From contig NZ_KQ969062.1 of NCBI RefSeq assembly GCF_001578775.1, positions 737,914 to 801,913 on the forward strand: DNA of 64,000 nucleotides, in the 5' to 3' direction. The DNA is from Streptococcus cristatus (lineage in GTDB: Bacteria; Bacillota; Bacilli; Lactobacillales; Streptococcaceae). Under the pieces are notes generated by a model. The model saw nothing but the letters and a program-made list of their open reading frames with translations, was not told the origin of the DNA and did no database searches. The position numbers were made by a program, and so were the translations under genes. Below, piece by piece: positions 36,392 through 44,898 of the stretch (its first letter is position 1; the number at the start of each line of letters is the position of its first letter).

Positions 36392-37815
36392 AAATAACCA
36401 GTTATACTTTTAAAGATTTATTTATAGAGGATAGTTTGCGAATTGATTATTCATTTATTAGTCTGTCAAACAGAAATTATCAAGAAAGCTATTCTTTTAC
36501 TGATATTTTTCAAGAAGTTACTTCTAATACTGTTAAGGATATTCCAAGCGGAAAGTTTAGATACTGCCAAATTGGAGATGTAGATTCCAATGGAACAGTC
36601 AATCCCGTTTCTCTCGATTTTGAAAATGAAGATAGAGATTTTGAGAATGTTGACTATTATAAAAAAATAAGAAACAACGATATTATCAAAGTAAAAAAAG
36701 GGGATATTTTAATTTCTTCTATTCGACCAAATCTTAAAAAGATTATCTACATTGATGAGACAAAAGAGGACATTTTTTTTACAAACGCATTTATTCATCT
36801 ACGTTCGGTTGACCTTAGATATAGTTTGATAAACTATTTCATATTGAGAGATTTTTTCCTGAATGATATAATTTCAGTAGCTAGAGTAGGTAAAGGTTAT
36901 CCCACTATCAAATTTTCAGACTTACGATATATAAATTTTGATAAAACAACAATAGATAAAATCTATTCTAATGGAGAAGACAACTTTTCTATAATTTCTG
37001 CAAAATATCAAGAAATACAGAAGTTATTGCAAGAATCTATCACAAGATTTGACTTTTGTAACGAAATTTTTTCCAAGAAATTTTTTTGGGATTTAAGTGA
37101 ATTTCAGAAAATAAAAGAGAATAGAGTTTTTTATCGAGATAGTTCTATATTTGTAAACTCGAATGACCTTAGAATGAGTTTTCATTTCAATCATCCGATT
37201 AGAAGTTATATAATTAGCACTTTACAAAATCAAAATTTTGAACTACTGAAAAATTTGACAACAGAACGAATTACTCTCGGACAATCAATAAAACCTGAAG
37301 AATATGTTTCAGATGGTATGTTTTCAAATTATTACTATGTATCAATGAACACCATAAAAACTTGGGATTTCAATGCTGATGAAGCTAAATTAGTTACCAG
37401 TGAATATTATCTGTCTAATTATGAAAATAAGAGTGTAGCAATGGGAGATGTAATAATTGCACGTTCTGGAGAAGCAATCGGTAAAACATCGTTAATTCCC
37501 AAAAATGTAGAAGGTATTTATGCCGATTTTACAACTAGAGTGAGAGTTGACAAAAATAAGATTCTCCCTGAATACTTTTATTATTTTACATTAACTGATT
37601 TTTTTAGAAGTTTAATAATGACTGATTATAGCGGTCTTCAAAACAAAAATATTTACCCAAAAAATTTAGGAGATTTCCCTATACCAATGATAGTTTTAGA
37701 AGAACAAAAAGAAATAGTTAGAGACATAGAGTATTCTATGAAGAAGGAAGAACAAAAGAAAGAGAAAGCTCATGTAGTATATAGTGAAATCATAAAATTG
37801 TTATCTGCTTTATAA
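36388..37815 (+). CDS. Specificity subunit (HsdS-like)
   Basis: A 475-aa DNA-recognition subunit with two half repeats. Each holds a target-recognition domain and a conserved helix. The first half ends GKGYPTIKFSDLRYINF plus a coiled helix (about 200-225). The second has MGDVIIARSGEAIGKTSLIP, then YSGLQNKNIYPKNLGDFPIPM and the final helix EEQKEIVRDIEYSMKKEEQKK. Two domains imply a bipartite target. The start overlaps the methylase-nuclease stop (ATGA). Its stop codon shares bases with the convergent transposase stop. Confidence 0.85.
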   Translation: MKITSYTFKDLFIEDSLRIDYSFISLSNRNYQESYSFTDIFQEVTSNTVKDIPSGKFRYCQIGDVDSNGTVNPVSLDFENEDRDFENVDYYKKIRNNDIIKVKKGDILISSIRPNLKKIIYIDETKEDIFFTNAFIHLRSVDLRYSLINYFILRDFFLNDIISVARVGKGYPTIKFSDLRYINFDKTTIDKIYSNGEDNFSIISAKYQEIQKLLQESITRFDFCNEIFSKKFFWDLSEFQKIKENRVFYRDSSIFVNSNDLRMSFHFNHPIRSYIISTLQNQNFELLKNLTTERITLGQSIKPEEYVSDGMFSNYYYVSMNTIKTWDFNADEAKLVTSEYYLSNYENKSVAMGDVIIARSGEAIGKTSLIPKNVEGIYADFTTRVRVDKNKILPEYFYYFTLTDFFRSLIMTDYSGLQNKNIYPKNLGDFPIPMIVLEEQKEIVRDIEYSMKKEEQKKEKAHVVYSEIIKLLSAL

Positions 37816-39408
37816 CACATACCCACTAGACCGCATCACTTCCAAATCTTCTTCATCTATGAGTTGATTTCGGTCTTTTGCGAGTTGTTGGTAGAGTATA
37901 TCTTGAATATTATCCTGCTTCAAGATAACTGATACCAACGACCAATGAGCTAGTTTCTTGTAACGAGGAATCCGACATTCCTTAGCGATAGCGTATAGGC
38001 GTGTTTTTGGCAAGTCTAAGAGGTACTCACGCTTATTGAATGATAATACTCCATCTTCCTCGTTAAACTTGAAATAGGGGTTATCAATGGCATTTCTAGC
38101 CTTTTCCGTTTCTTCTTTCAATACTTCCATATAGCGAGAACTTGGTTTTGGTAATGATAATTCTTTTTGCCTTACTTCGGTTGAAGTGAGGCTTTTCTTT
38201 GTTTTCAAAATCTCGATAAAGATATTTTCTGCATCATTCTGTGAGGTTGGGTAATGACCGTTAGTAGTTCGCCAATTTCTGATATAAGTGAAAAATCCAA
38301 TATAATCTTGAAGGTGTTTTGTTGATACATTTGTCATATCACGGTAGATATATTGCTTAATCTCATTATGCAGTTCATTGACACGAGCAAGAGAAAGTCC
38401 ATTTTGGTATTTTATATCGTTAAAAATATCAAATAGGATTTCGCCACGGTTGGTTATTTTGTCTGTTATCCCTTCATAGTAGAGGTGTTCTAATACCTTT
38501 TTGTTGGTTTTCTTTTCAAATTCTTCTGTTGCTTGAATGATATAGCCGTAGTTACCTATGATTTTTAAGAAATTTGAAGGTCTAACATAGTGTGGAGTGT
38601 TTCTCAACTGACAATAATCTTCATACACGCTATTGGCATCGCTACATAAATAAGCGATGTTATCAAAGTGTTGGTCAAATAAATCAAAGAATAGTTCAGG
38701 AGACAGTTTTCCAAGACTAGCAACCTTACAAACACAATAACCACGATTATCAATAGCAGTTACAACAGTCGCAAACTCCGCTCCCATAACACCATATTGA
38801 GAGGGTTGGCGACCATATCTAGCTTTACGCTCGACACTATTTCCGATGGTGGATTTTAGCTTCCGACTTCCTTTTTGACTTTCTCGGATAAAAGTTTCAT
38901 CAACTTGCACAACGCCTGTTAGTTTTGGCATGGGCATTTCAGCTAGAGTATGTATTAGTTTCATTCTCCAAAGCCATACCGTCTTGTAGTTGATACCTTC
39001 GCAACCATAGTCTTTAGTCAAAACATTTATCATATCGTGTATGGAATAGCTGTTAATTGTCATTTCTAGGACTTTAATCCAAATATCCCAATGCCAACGT
39101 GTTTTTTCTAGGATAGTATCTGTAAAACGAGTGAACCTCCTATTGCACTCTTTACACTTGAATTGTTGGATATTATTCTTACGACCGTTTTTAACTATAT
39201 CGTGAGAGGAGCAAGTAGGACATGAAGAATTTACTTCTAAACTCTCTAACCGTTGCTCAAAGTTTGAAACGGTCAGTTTGTTAAGGGTATCGGAGAAGTC
39301 GCTGTCTTGGGTATTTGAGTAATGATCTACAACGCTTTTGAATTGAGTAAACGGCAATTTCTCAATATAAGCCATAACTTCATCTAAATTCAAGTTTTTC
39401 TTAGCCAT
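37810..39408 (-). CDS. IS1595-family (ISXO2-like) transposase
   Basis: DDE-type transposase of 532 aa starting MAKKNLNLDEVMAYIEKL at 39408 with AGAGAGGTG upstream; the frame is open to 39429. It has a zinc ribbon (CPTCSSHDIVKNGRKNNIQ then FKCKEC), a helix-turn-helix, then the ISXO2 domain: GVVQVDETFI (first Asp), CSDANSVY (second Asp) and RVNELHNEIKQY followed by STKHLQDYIGFF. The C-terminal tail of about 200 residues is longer than in most members (about 300 aa total). All key motifs are intact. Its stop overlaps that of the specificity gene, so the left inverted repeat lies beyond the passenger genes. Confidence 0.9.
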   Translation of the reverse strand: MAKKNLNLDEVMAYIEKLPFTQFKSVVDHYSNTQDSDFSDTLNKLTVSNFEQRLESLEVNSSCPTCSSHDIVKNGRKNNIQQFKCKECNRRFTRFTDTILEKTRWHWDIWIKVLEMTINSYSIHDMINVLTKDYGCEGINYKTVWLWRMKLIHTLAEMPMPKLTGVVQVDETFIRESQKGSRKLKSTIGNSVERKARYGRQPSQYGVMGAEFATVVTAIDNRGYCVCKVASLGKLSPELFFDLFDQHFDNIAYLCSDANSVYEDYCQLRNTPHYVRPSNFLKIIGNYGYIIQATEEFEKKTNKKVLEHLYYEGITDKITNRGEILFDIFNDIKYQNGLSLARVNELHNEIKQYIYRDMTNVSTKHLQDYIGFFTYIRNWRTTNGHYPTSQNDAENIFIEILKTKKSLTSTEVRQKELSLPKPSSRYMEVLKEETEKARNAIDNPYFKFNEEDGVLSFNKREYLLDLPKTRLYAIAKECRIPRYKKLAHWSLVSVILKQDNIQDILYQQLAKDRNQLIDEEDLEVMRSSGYVL

Positions 39409-39571
39409 AAAACACCTCTCTAACAACATATGGTTTAATTATCTACACTATAATTATAACATAAAACAATCTGGATTCACAGTAAGAAACAGCCTTGAAA
39501 TAGAGTTATTGAGTTTAGAAATGTTGTTATAATGGCGATTTGAACTGTCACACCATTATTGGATAATATAA

Positions 39572-39579
39572 GAGACTTA
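39572..39579. repeat. Right copy of 8-bp target-site duplication
   Basis: GAGACTTA immediately after the right inverted repeat, identical to 33195-33202. Removing the element and one copy rejoins the GH1-like gene's downstream region to a promoter-like TATAAT (39630-39635) for the next gene. Confidence 0.93.
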
Positions 39580-39664
39580 TAAAACAATGGTAATAAGCGT
39601 CATTTTATGCTACAATTGATAAGATAGTATATAATTAGAATAAATGAAGAATAGAGGGAGCAGA

Positions 39665-40513
39665 ATGAGACTTAAAAAGACCCTATTTGGTAACTATCGT
39701 GCCAAGGAAGTTGAAGAATACATTGAATCGTTAGAAGAAGGATTTGATAGTGAAATTCGTAAAAAGAATGAGAAAATTGAATCTTTACGTAAAAAAATTG
39801 ATGCTTTAAAGAACCAAGAAAGAGAAATCGGTGAAGCCGTTGTTTATGCTAAATCGCTGATTATTGAAGCACATGAAAAGGCAGAAAAAGAGGCTCAAGA
39901 GGTTCTCGAGAAAGCTCAGAAAGACTTCTTACAAGTAAGATCGTCTATCCTTGAAGAGATCGATGAATTGACGAAAAAACGTCTTGAAACGGAACAACTC
40001 TATAAGGCGCAAAAGGAAAAAATCAAAGAGCTTCTTAGTCAAATTGGTCAGATTCTAGACGAAGAAACTTTAGAGGGTCAAATTGACATCGCAAGTCTAA
40101 TCGAGGAAGCTTCGGAAGACGACGAATTTGCAAGCATATTTGATACTCCTTTAGAGGAAGATGAAGCTACGCGTTTGTTTGATACACCTTTGGAAGAAGA
40201 CGAGGCTCCAAATGAGCAAGTTGAAGCTGAAAGTCTATTCGATGAAGCTTCTTTTGAAGCGCACGAAGAAGAAGTAAACGAATCAGATATTTTTGGTGAG
40301 GAAGAAGTCCCAGTAGAAATCTCTGCCCCACAAAAAGAAGTTGTCAATATTGAGCAAACATTTGCTAAGACAGGTACAGATAGCTCTGTTCCCGTTACTT
40401 ACTTCACTTCTCCTGTCAAAAAGTCTAAAGACGAAGATAAAGAAAAAGAGAAAAAGAAGAAAGGAAAAATCATCAAACGCCTTTCAAGAATTAAAAAAGA
40501 TAATCTTTTGTAA
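39665..40513 (+). CDS. DivIVA-like coiled-coil protein in the accessory Sec locus
   Basis: A 282-aa protein starting MRLKKTLFGNYRAKEVEEYI at 39665, with AGAGG 7 bases upstream; an in-frame ATG at 39644 is too close to the -10. The N-terminus matches the DivIVA/GpsB lipid-binding motif (F-G-Y---EV-EYIESL). A coiled coil spans about 12-135, then an acidic region with the repeat FDTPLEEDEA twice, then a basic tail (KEKEKKKKGKIIKRLSRIKK). It is not the housekeeping DivIVA (7043-7828). It lies 14 bases before gtfA and is probably co-transcribed, which suggests a role in placing the glycosylation or export machinery. Confidence 0.8.
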   Translation: MRLKKTLFGNYRAKEVEEYIESLEEGFDSEIRKKNEKIESLRKKIDALKNQEREIGEAVVYAKSLIIEAHEKAEKEAQEVLEKAQKDFLQVRSSILEEIDELTKKRLETEQLYKAQKEKIKELLSQIGQILDEETLEGQIDIASLIEEASEDDEFASIFDTPLEEDEATRLFDTPLEEDEAPNEQVEAESLFDEASFEAHEEEVNESDIFGEEEVPVEISAPQKEVVNIEQTFAKTGTDSSVPVTYFTSPVKKSKDEDKEKEKKKKGKIIKRLSRIKKDNLL

Positions 40514-40527
40514 GAGGAACATGGTTT

Positions 40528-42057
40528 ATGACAATTTATAACATCAACCTAGGAATTGGTTGGGCAAGCAGCGGGGTTGAGTACGCACAAATTTATCGTG
40601 CAAAATTGCTTCGCAGTGTGGGCTTAGAGGCAAAATTCATCTTTATGGATTTTATTTCAGCCGATAATATTGAACATTTGACGAAGAATATCGGCTTTGA
40701 AGACTCTGAGGTCATTTGGCTCTATCAGTATTTTACAGATGTTAAGATTGCTCCAACGACCTACACTCTAGCACAAGTCTTAGCTAGTTTTGATAGGGAA
40801 CCTCTAGAAATCGTCCGCAATCCTGAGAACAAGACCTTTCGGATCCTGTTTGGAGATAATGATTTTGTAACGTGCTATTCTTGCGATATGGATAATGAGC
40901 TGATTGAGCGGGCAGAGATTGTTTCGCGTGGTTGTCTCATTCAGAAAGAATATTATACTTATACTAAAAACTTTATTGAATACTATAGTCCTGTAGATGG
41001 TCGGGCTCGTCTCTATCAACGGACTTGGCTCAATGAAGACGGTAGTGTGGCTTACGAAGAGATTATCGATGAAGTAGACGGTAAGCCAGAAACGCAAGTT
41101 TATCGTTTTCCAGATCAGGTCTTCTACTCCAAGCAGGAGTTTGTTGCTCATTTCGTGAGAAGCTTGAAGTTGACAGATAAGGATTTACTGATTCTAGACC
41201 GAGAGACAGATATTGGCCAGCCAATCTTCGCCAATAAGGGGGCTGCCAAACTAGCTGTCATCGTTCACGCAGACCACTTTAGTGAAAATCCCGCAGAAAA
41301 AGAGTATATCTTGTGGAATAATTACTACGAGTATCAATTTGAATACGCAGAAGAAGTGGACTACATCATCAACTCGACGGATGCTCAAACAGAGCTACTG
41401 AAGGAACAGTTTGCTCAATATACCGACATCAAGCCGAAGAATATTTTAACTATTCCTGTGGGCAGCTTGGATCAGCTGCGCCGACCAGAAGGTCAGCGGA
41501 AACCTTTTGGTCTGATGACAGCTTCTCGTTTGGCCAGTGAAAAGCATATTGATTGGCTGATTCATTCTGTAGTGAAGGCGCACGAGCAGCTACCGGAAAT
41601 CACCTTTGATATCTATGGTACAGGTGGTGAGGAAGCTATGCTGCGGAAGCTGATTGCGGATCTGAAGGCAGAAGAGTATATTCGTCTGATGGGACATCAT
41701 CATATGGCGGATATTTACAAGAATTATTCCGCTTATCTAGCAGCATCAACAAGTGAAGGCTTTGGTCTGACTCTGTTGGAAGCAGTAGGTTCTGGCCTGC
41801 CCATCATTGGCTTTGATGTTCGTTATGGCAATCCGACCTTTATCCGCGATGGAGAAAATGGCTACCTGATTCCCAAGGCTCGTCCAGATGATTTAGATGC
41901 CATGACGACAGAGTACGCAGAAAAGATTGTTCAGCTATTAACTCAACATTCTCAAGAAGATTTGTCCCGTGTGTCCTATGAGGTAGCTGAGCCTTACCTT
42001 GATGAGCATATTGCCCAGCGCTGGTCTGATCTTGTCCGATCGGCTCAGGCTAACTAA
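40528..42057 (+). CDS. gtfA: GtfA, accessory Sec O-GlcNAc transferase catalytic subunit
   Basis: GT4-family transferase that, with GtfB, attaches GlcNAc to serine and threonine of SRR proteins in the cytoplasm. It starts MTIYNINLGIGWASSGVEYAQ, has the GtfA beta-meander insertion (about 90-200) and the donor-binding EX7E region EGFGLTLLE (from Glu410), followed by VGSGLPIIGFDVRYGNP. Length of 509 aa matches the family. Confidence 0.95.
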   Translation: MTIYNINLGIGWASSGVEYAQIYRAKLLRSVGLEAKFIFMDFISADNIEHLTKNIGFEDSEVIWLYQYFTDVKIAPTTYTLAQVLASFDREPLEIVRNPENKTFRILFGDNDFVTCYSCDMDNELIERAEIVSRGCLIQKEYYTYTKNFIEYYSPVDGRARLYQRTWLNEDGSVAYEEIIDEVDGKPETQVYRFPDQVFYSKQEFVAHFVRSLKLTDKDLLILDRETDIGQPIFANKGAAKLAVIVHADHFSENPAEKEYILWNNYYEYQFEYAEEVDYIINSTDAQTELLKEQFAQYTDIKPKNILTIPVGSLDQLRRPEGQRKPFGLMTASRLASEKHIDWLIHSVVKAHEQLPEITFDIYGTGGEEAMLRKLIADLKAEEYIRLMGHHHMADIYKNYSAYLAASTSEGFGLTLLEAVGSGLPIIGFDVRYGNPTFIRDGENGYLIPKARPDDLDAMTTEYAEKIVQLLTQHSQEDLSRVSYEVAEPYLDEHIAQRWSDLVRSAQAN

Positions 42058-42087
42058 GTAGGATTCAGAAAGAAAGGCATAAACACT

Positions 42088-43416
42088 ATGATTTGTTTGT
42101 TTGACCGCTATGATCAAGCAAGTTTTGATTTGTTACGTTCATTAAAAGCAACAGGACTTGATTGTCCTGTTGTTGTTGTACAAGACGATGGCTATCTTTC
42201 ACCAGATGTCGAGTCTCCTTACAGTTATTTTACAGGAGATTTGGACACACCAGAGGGCCGTCCAATTTATTTTAATCTTGTCCCCAAACCGCATCTATGG
42301 GAGATTCGCTCCAGCAATGTAAATGGTGAAATCTTGGATATGGGCAAGAAGCGTGCCAATATTTTCTATCGCCAACCGACACATGAAAGACGTGTGCGGG
42401 CTGTCGAATGGCTGGATACAGAGGGGCAGGTTCGAGCAGCAGATATCTATAATCGCAAAGGACGCCTTTTCGCACAAATAACCTACGATCAGACACAACG
42501 CCCGACCCACACACGTTATTTTGATCAGAACAATGTCGTGGTGATTATGGAAAATCATCTGACTGGTGATATCATCTTGACACTTGAAGGAAAGCGTCAT
42601 ATTTTTAAATCTAAACAAGAATTTGTCGTCTTTTATCTACAATATCGTGAATATGATACAGATCGTATTATTTATAATTCTCTAGCAACCCCTTTCTTGG
42701 TGGCCTACGCTCTTCGTCCTAAAAATGGTCGTGCAGAAGATGTCCTTTTCTGGCAAGAGCCTATCGGAGAAGCCTTACCTGGTAATATGAAAGTAGCTAT
42801 GAAAATGCCTCATCGCAATATCCGCATCGCTGTTCAGGACAGGCAGGTATATGAGAAAATTCAAAGTTTGGCAACATCGGAAGAAAAAGTCTATTTCCAC
42901 AATATTGGTTATATTTATGATTACCAGCGTCTTAATAATATGAATCCAGAAGCCTTAATTTTGACCAATAGTGATCAACTTGAGCAAATAGAGCAACTCT
43001 TGACTCAGCTACCAAATGTACATTTCCATATTGGAGCCATCACAGAAATGTCTGGCCATTTAATGGGGCTCAATCGTTATCCGAATGTTTCGCTTTATCC
43101 AAATATTCGTCCGGCAAAGGTTGCAGAGCTTTTTGAGAGATGTGACTTGTATCTAGATATCAATATCAGCGATGAAATCCTTAATGCTTGTCGCACAGCC
43201 TTTGAGAATAATATGCTGATTCTCAGTTTTACAAACACTTGTCATAGCCGTCGATTTATTGCGGATGATCACATTTATGCGCCAGAAAATGTCTCAACCA
43301 TGGTGGAAAAAATCCAAGCTGTCCTTGCTCATTCATCAGAGATGGAAGCGGCACTTGCTAGACAGAAACAGGCTGCTAATCAGGCTAGTTTGGAGCAATA
43401 TAAGGCCATTCTTTAA
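42088..43416 (+). CDS. gtfB: GtfB, accessory Sec glycosylation co-factor
   Basis: Substrate-binding partner of GtfA. The 442-aa protein starts MICLFDRYDQASFDLLRSL, has the add-on beta domain (about 60-190; HERRVRAVEWLDTEGQVRAAD, IYNRKGRLFAQITYD) and a GT-B-like C-terminal half with LILTNSDQLEQIEQLLTQL and DLYLDINISDE. The C-terminal half is related to that of the GT8 protein at 19600-20823. It follows gtfA by 30 bases. Confidence 0.95.
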   Translation: MICLFDRYDQASFDLLRSLKATGLDCPVVVVQDDGYLSPDVESPYSYFTGDLDTPEGRPIYFNLVPKPHLWEIRSSNVNGEILDMGKKRANIFYRQPTHERRVRAVEWLDTEGQVRAADIYNRKGRLFAQITYDQTQRPTHTRYFDQNNVVVIMENHLTGDIILTLEGKRHIFKSKQEFVVFYLQYREYDTDRIIYNSLATPFLVAYALRPKNGRAEDVLFWQEPIGEALPGNMKVAMKMPHRNIRIAVQDRQVYEKIQSLATSEEKVYFHNIGYIYDYQRLNNMNPEALILTNSDQLEQIEQLLTQLPNVHFHIGAITEMSGHLMGLNRYPNVSLYPNIRPAKVAELFERCDLYLDINISDEILNACRTAFENNMLILSFTNTCHSRRFIADDHIYAPENVSTMVEKIQAVLAHSSEMEAALARQKQAANQASLEQYKAIL

Positions 43417-43428
43417 CCAGATACATGA

Positions 43429-43455
43429 GAACTTGCTTTCGATGAGGGCAAGTTC
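43429..43455 (+). promoter_or_regulatory. Hairpin between gtfB and small membrane protein gene
   Basis: GAACTTGC (43429-43436) pairs with GCAAGTTC (43448-43455), with only a weak T-run after it; possibly a partial terminator. Confidence 0.5.
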
Positions 43456-43486
43456 CTTTATGCAGATTTAGTAAGGGAGGACAATC

Positions 43487-43663
43487 ATGCCAGAGAAGAA
43501 AAAGGGAATTCTGCAGGAACATATCAACGAGCAACTAGATAATCGTAGAAGACCGTTGAAAAGAGAGAAGCAAGAGTTTAGTATGATTGCAGTGTTAGGC
43601 GGTATTCTTTTTCTTATCACCCTTTTGGTCACAATCATCATGCAGTTGGGGCAATTCTTTTAG
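43487..43663 (+). CDS. Small single-span membrane protein, possible Asp4 (SecE-like)
   Basis: A 58-aa protein: basic N-terminus (MPEKKKGILQEHINEQLDNR) and one hydrophobic segment (IAVLGGILFLITLLVTIIM). The ribosome site GGGAGG lies 6 bases before the ATG. Position just after gtfB and the topology match Asp4, the SecE-like accessory Sec component of S. gordonii. There is no Asp5/SecG-like gene after it. An unrelated conserved small protein upstream of holA is the alternative. Confidence 0.55.
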   Translation: MPEKKKGILQEHINEQLDNRRRPLKREKQEFSMIAVLGGILFLITLLVTIIMQLGQFF

Positions 43664-43691
43664 CACTTGATATTCTAGTTAGAATGATGAA

Positions 43692-43718
43692 AAACAGCAG
43701 ACTTTCCTGCTGTTTTTT
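43692..43718 (+). terminator. Terminator closing the accessory Sec locus
   Basis: AAACAGCAG pairs perfectly with CTGCTGTTT, followed by T-run. Confidence 0.92.
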
Positions 43719-43769
43719 GTTACAATTTATACATGACTAAGAATCAAGAAAATAGAAGGGAGTGCTACT

Positions 43770-44807
43770 GTGTTAGCAATTGAAAAAATTAGGAAAATCA
43801 CTCCCGAAAACCTTCCACCTTTAACGATTTTGACGGGAGACGACTTGGGGCAATTTGAGCTGTTAAAAGACGAGTTTATGAAGCAGATCAACTACGATCC
43901 AGCGGATTTGAATGTCACGTTGCTTGATATGAAAGAAACGTCTTATGCAGATGTGGAGCTAGATTTAGTCAGTCTGCCTTTTTTTGCAGATGAAAAGATT
44001 ATTATTTTAGATCATTTTGCGGATCTAACGACAGCAAAAAAGCGCTATTTATCGGATGAAGAGCTCAAGTCCTTTGAGCAGTATTTGGAAGATCCTAGTA
44101 GCACGACCAAATTGGTCATTTTTGCAGAAGGTAAGCTGGACAGCAAACGCAGACTAGTCAAAATGCTCAAGCGCGACGGACAGATCTTTGAAGCAGCTGA
44201 GATTAAGGAAGCAGACTTGCGTCAGTATTTTACCAAACAAGCCCAGCTTGAAGGTCTGGACTTTGCTCCGAAGGCTTTTGACCACTTGCTGATCAAATCA
44301 GGCTTTCATTTTAGCGAAATCAGTAAAAACTTGGCTTTTCTGAAGTCCTATAAAGAGTCGGGGCAAATTAGTCTAGAAGACATTGCTGAGGCCATTCCCA
44401 AAACCTTGCAGGACAACATTTTTGATTTGACCCAGCTGATTTTACAGAAACAAATTGATGCCGCACGGAGTTTGGTGCGCGATCTAACCTTGCAGGGTGA
44501 AGATGAAATCAAGCTGATTGCCATCATGTTAGGCCAGTTTCGAATGTTTACTCAGGTTAAGATTTTGGCGGATAATGGCCGATCTGAGAGCCAAATCGTG
44601 TCGGACTTATCAGACTATCTAGGCCGCAAGATGAATCCCTTCCAAGTCAAGTTTGCACTCAAGGATGCGCGTGGGCTTAGCCTCAACTTTCTGAAAAGAA
44701 CCCTGACCTGCTTGATTGAAACGGACTATCAAATCAAGTCTGGTCTTTATGACAAGGACTACCTTTTCGACCTCGCCTTACTGAAAATCGCAACAGGAAA
44801 CTTCTAA
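43770..44807 (+). CDS. holA: DNA polymerase III delta subunit
   Basis: Clamp-loader subunit that opens the sliding clamp. A 345-aa protein with GTG start (GAAGGGAG upstream). It shows FFADEKIIILDHFADL (strand-helix typical of delta), the middle AAA+ lid region (ISKNLAFLKSYKESGQISLEDI) and the C-terminal collar domain with RMFTQVKILADNG and YQIKSG. A monocistronic unit before sodA. Confidence 0.93.
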   Translation: MLAIEKIRKITPENLPPLTILTGDDLGQFELLKDEFMKQINYDPADLNVTLLDMKETSYADVELDLVSLPFFADEKIIILDHFADLTTAKKRYLSDEELKSFEQYLEDPSSTTKLVIFAEGKLDSKRRLVKMLKRDGQIFEAAEIKEADLRQYFTKQAQLEGLDFAPKAFDHLLIKSGFHFSEISKNLAFLKSYKESGQISLEDIAEAIPKTLQDNIFDLTQLILQKQIDAARSLVRDLTLQGEDEIKLIAIMLGQFRMFTQVKILADNGRSESQIVSDLSDYLGRKMNPFQVKFALKDARGLSLNFLKRTLTCLIETDYQIKSGLYDKDYLFDLALLKIATGNF

Positions 44808-44898
44808 AAGCTTAGCAAAATTTATAAGCAAAATAGTTGAAAAATGTGCGTTTTTACGTTATGATTTGTATAATAATAAAGAAAATGAGGACAAGTAA

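Larger units (their letters stand above)
33203..39571. mobile_element. IS1595-family transposon carrying a restriction-modification cassette
   Basis: Terminal inverted repeats share TTATATTATCCAAT exactly (33203-33216; complement at 39558-39571). Similarity continues inward: left TAGAGAGTGATAA, right AATGGTGTGACAG, 7 of 13 equal. A perfect 8-bp direct repeat, GAGACTTA, flanks the 6369-bp element. Inside are a winged-helix gene, a pentanucleotide-repeat leader ORF, a nuclease-methylase fusion, a specificity subunit and an IS1595-type transposase on the minus strand. It is inserted in the accessory Sec locus between the GH1-like and DivIVA-like genes. The family is known to carry passenger genes. 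Confidence 0.92.
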
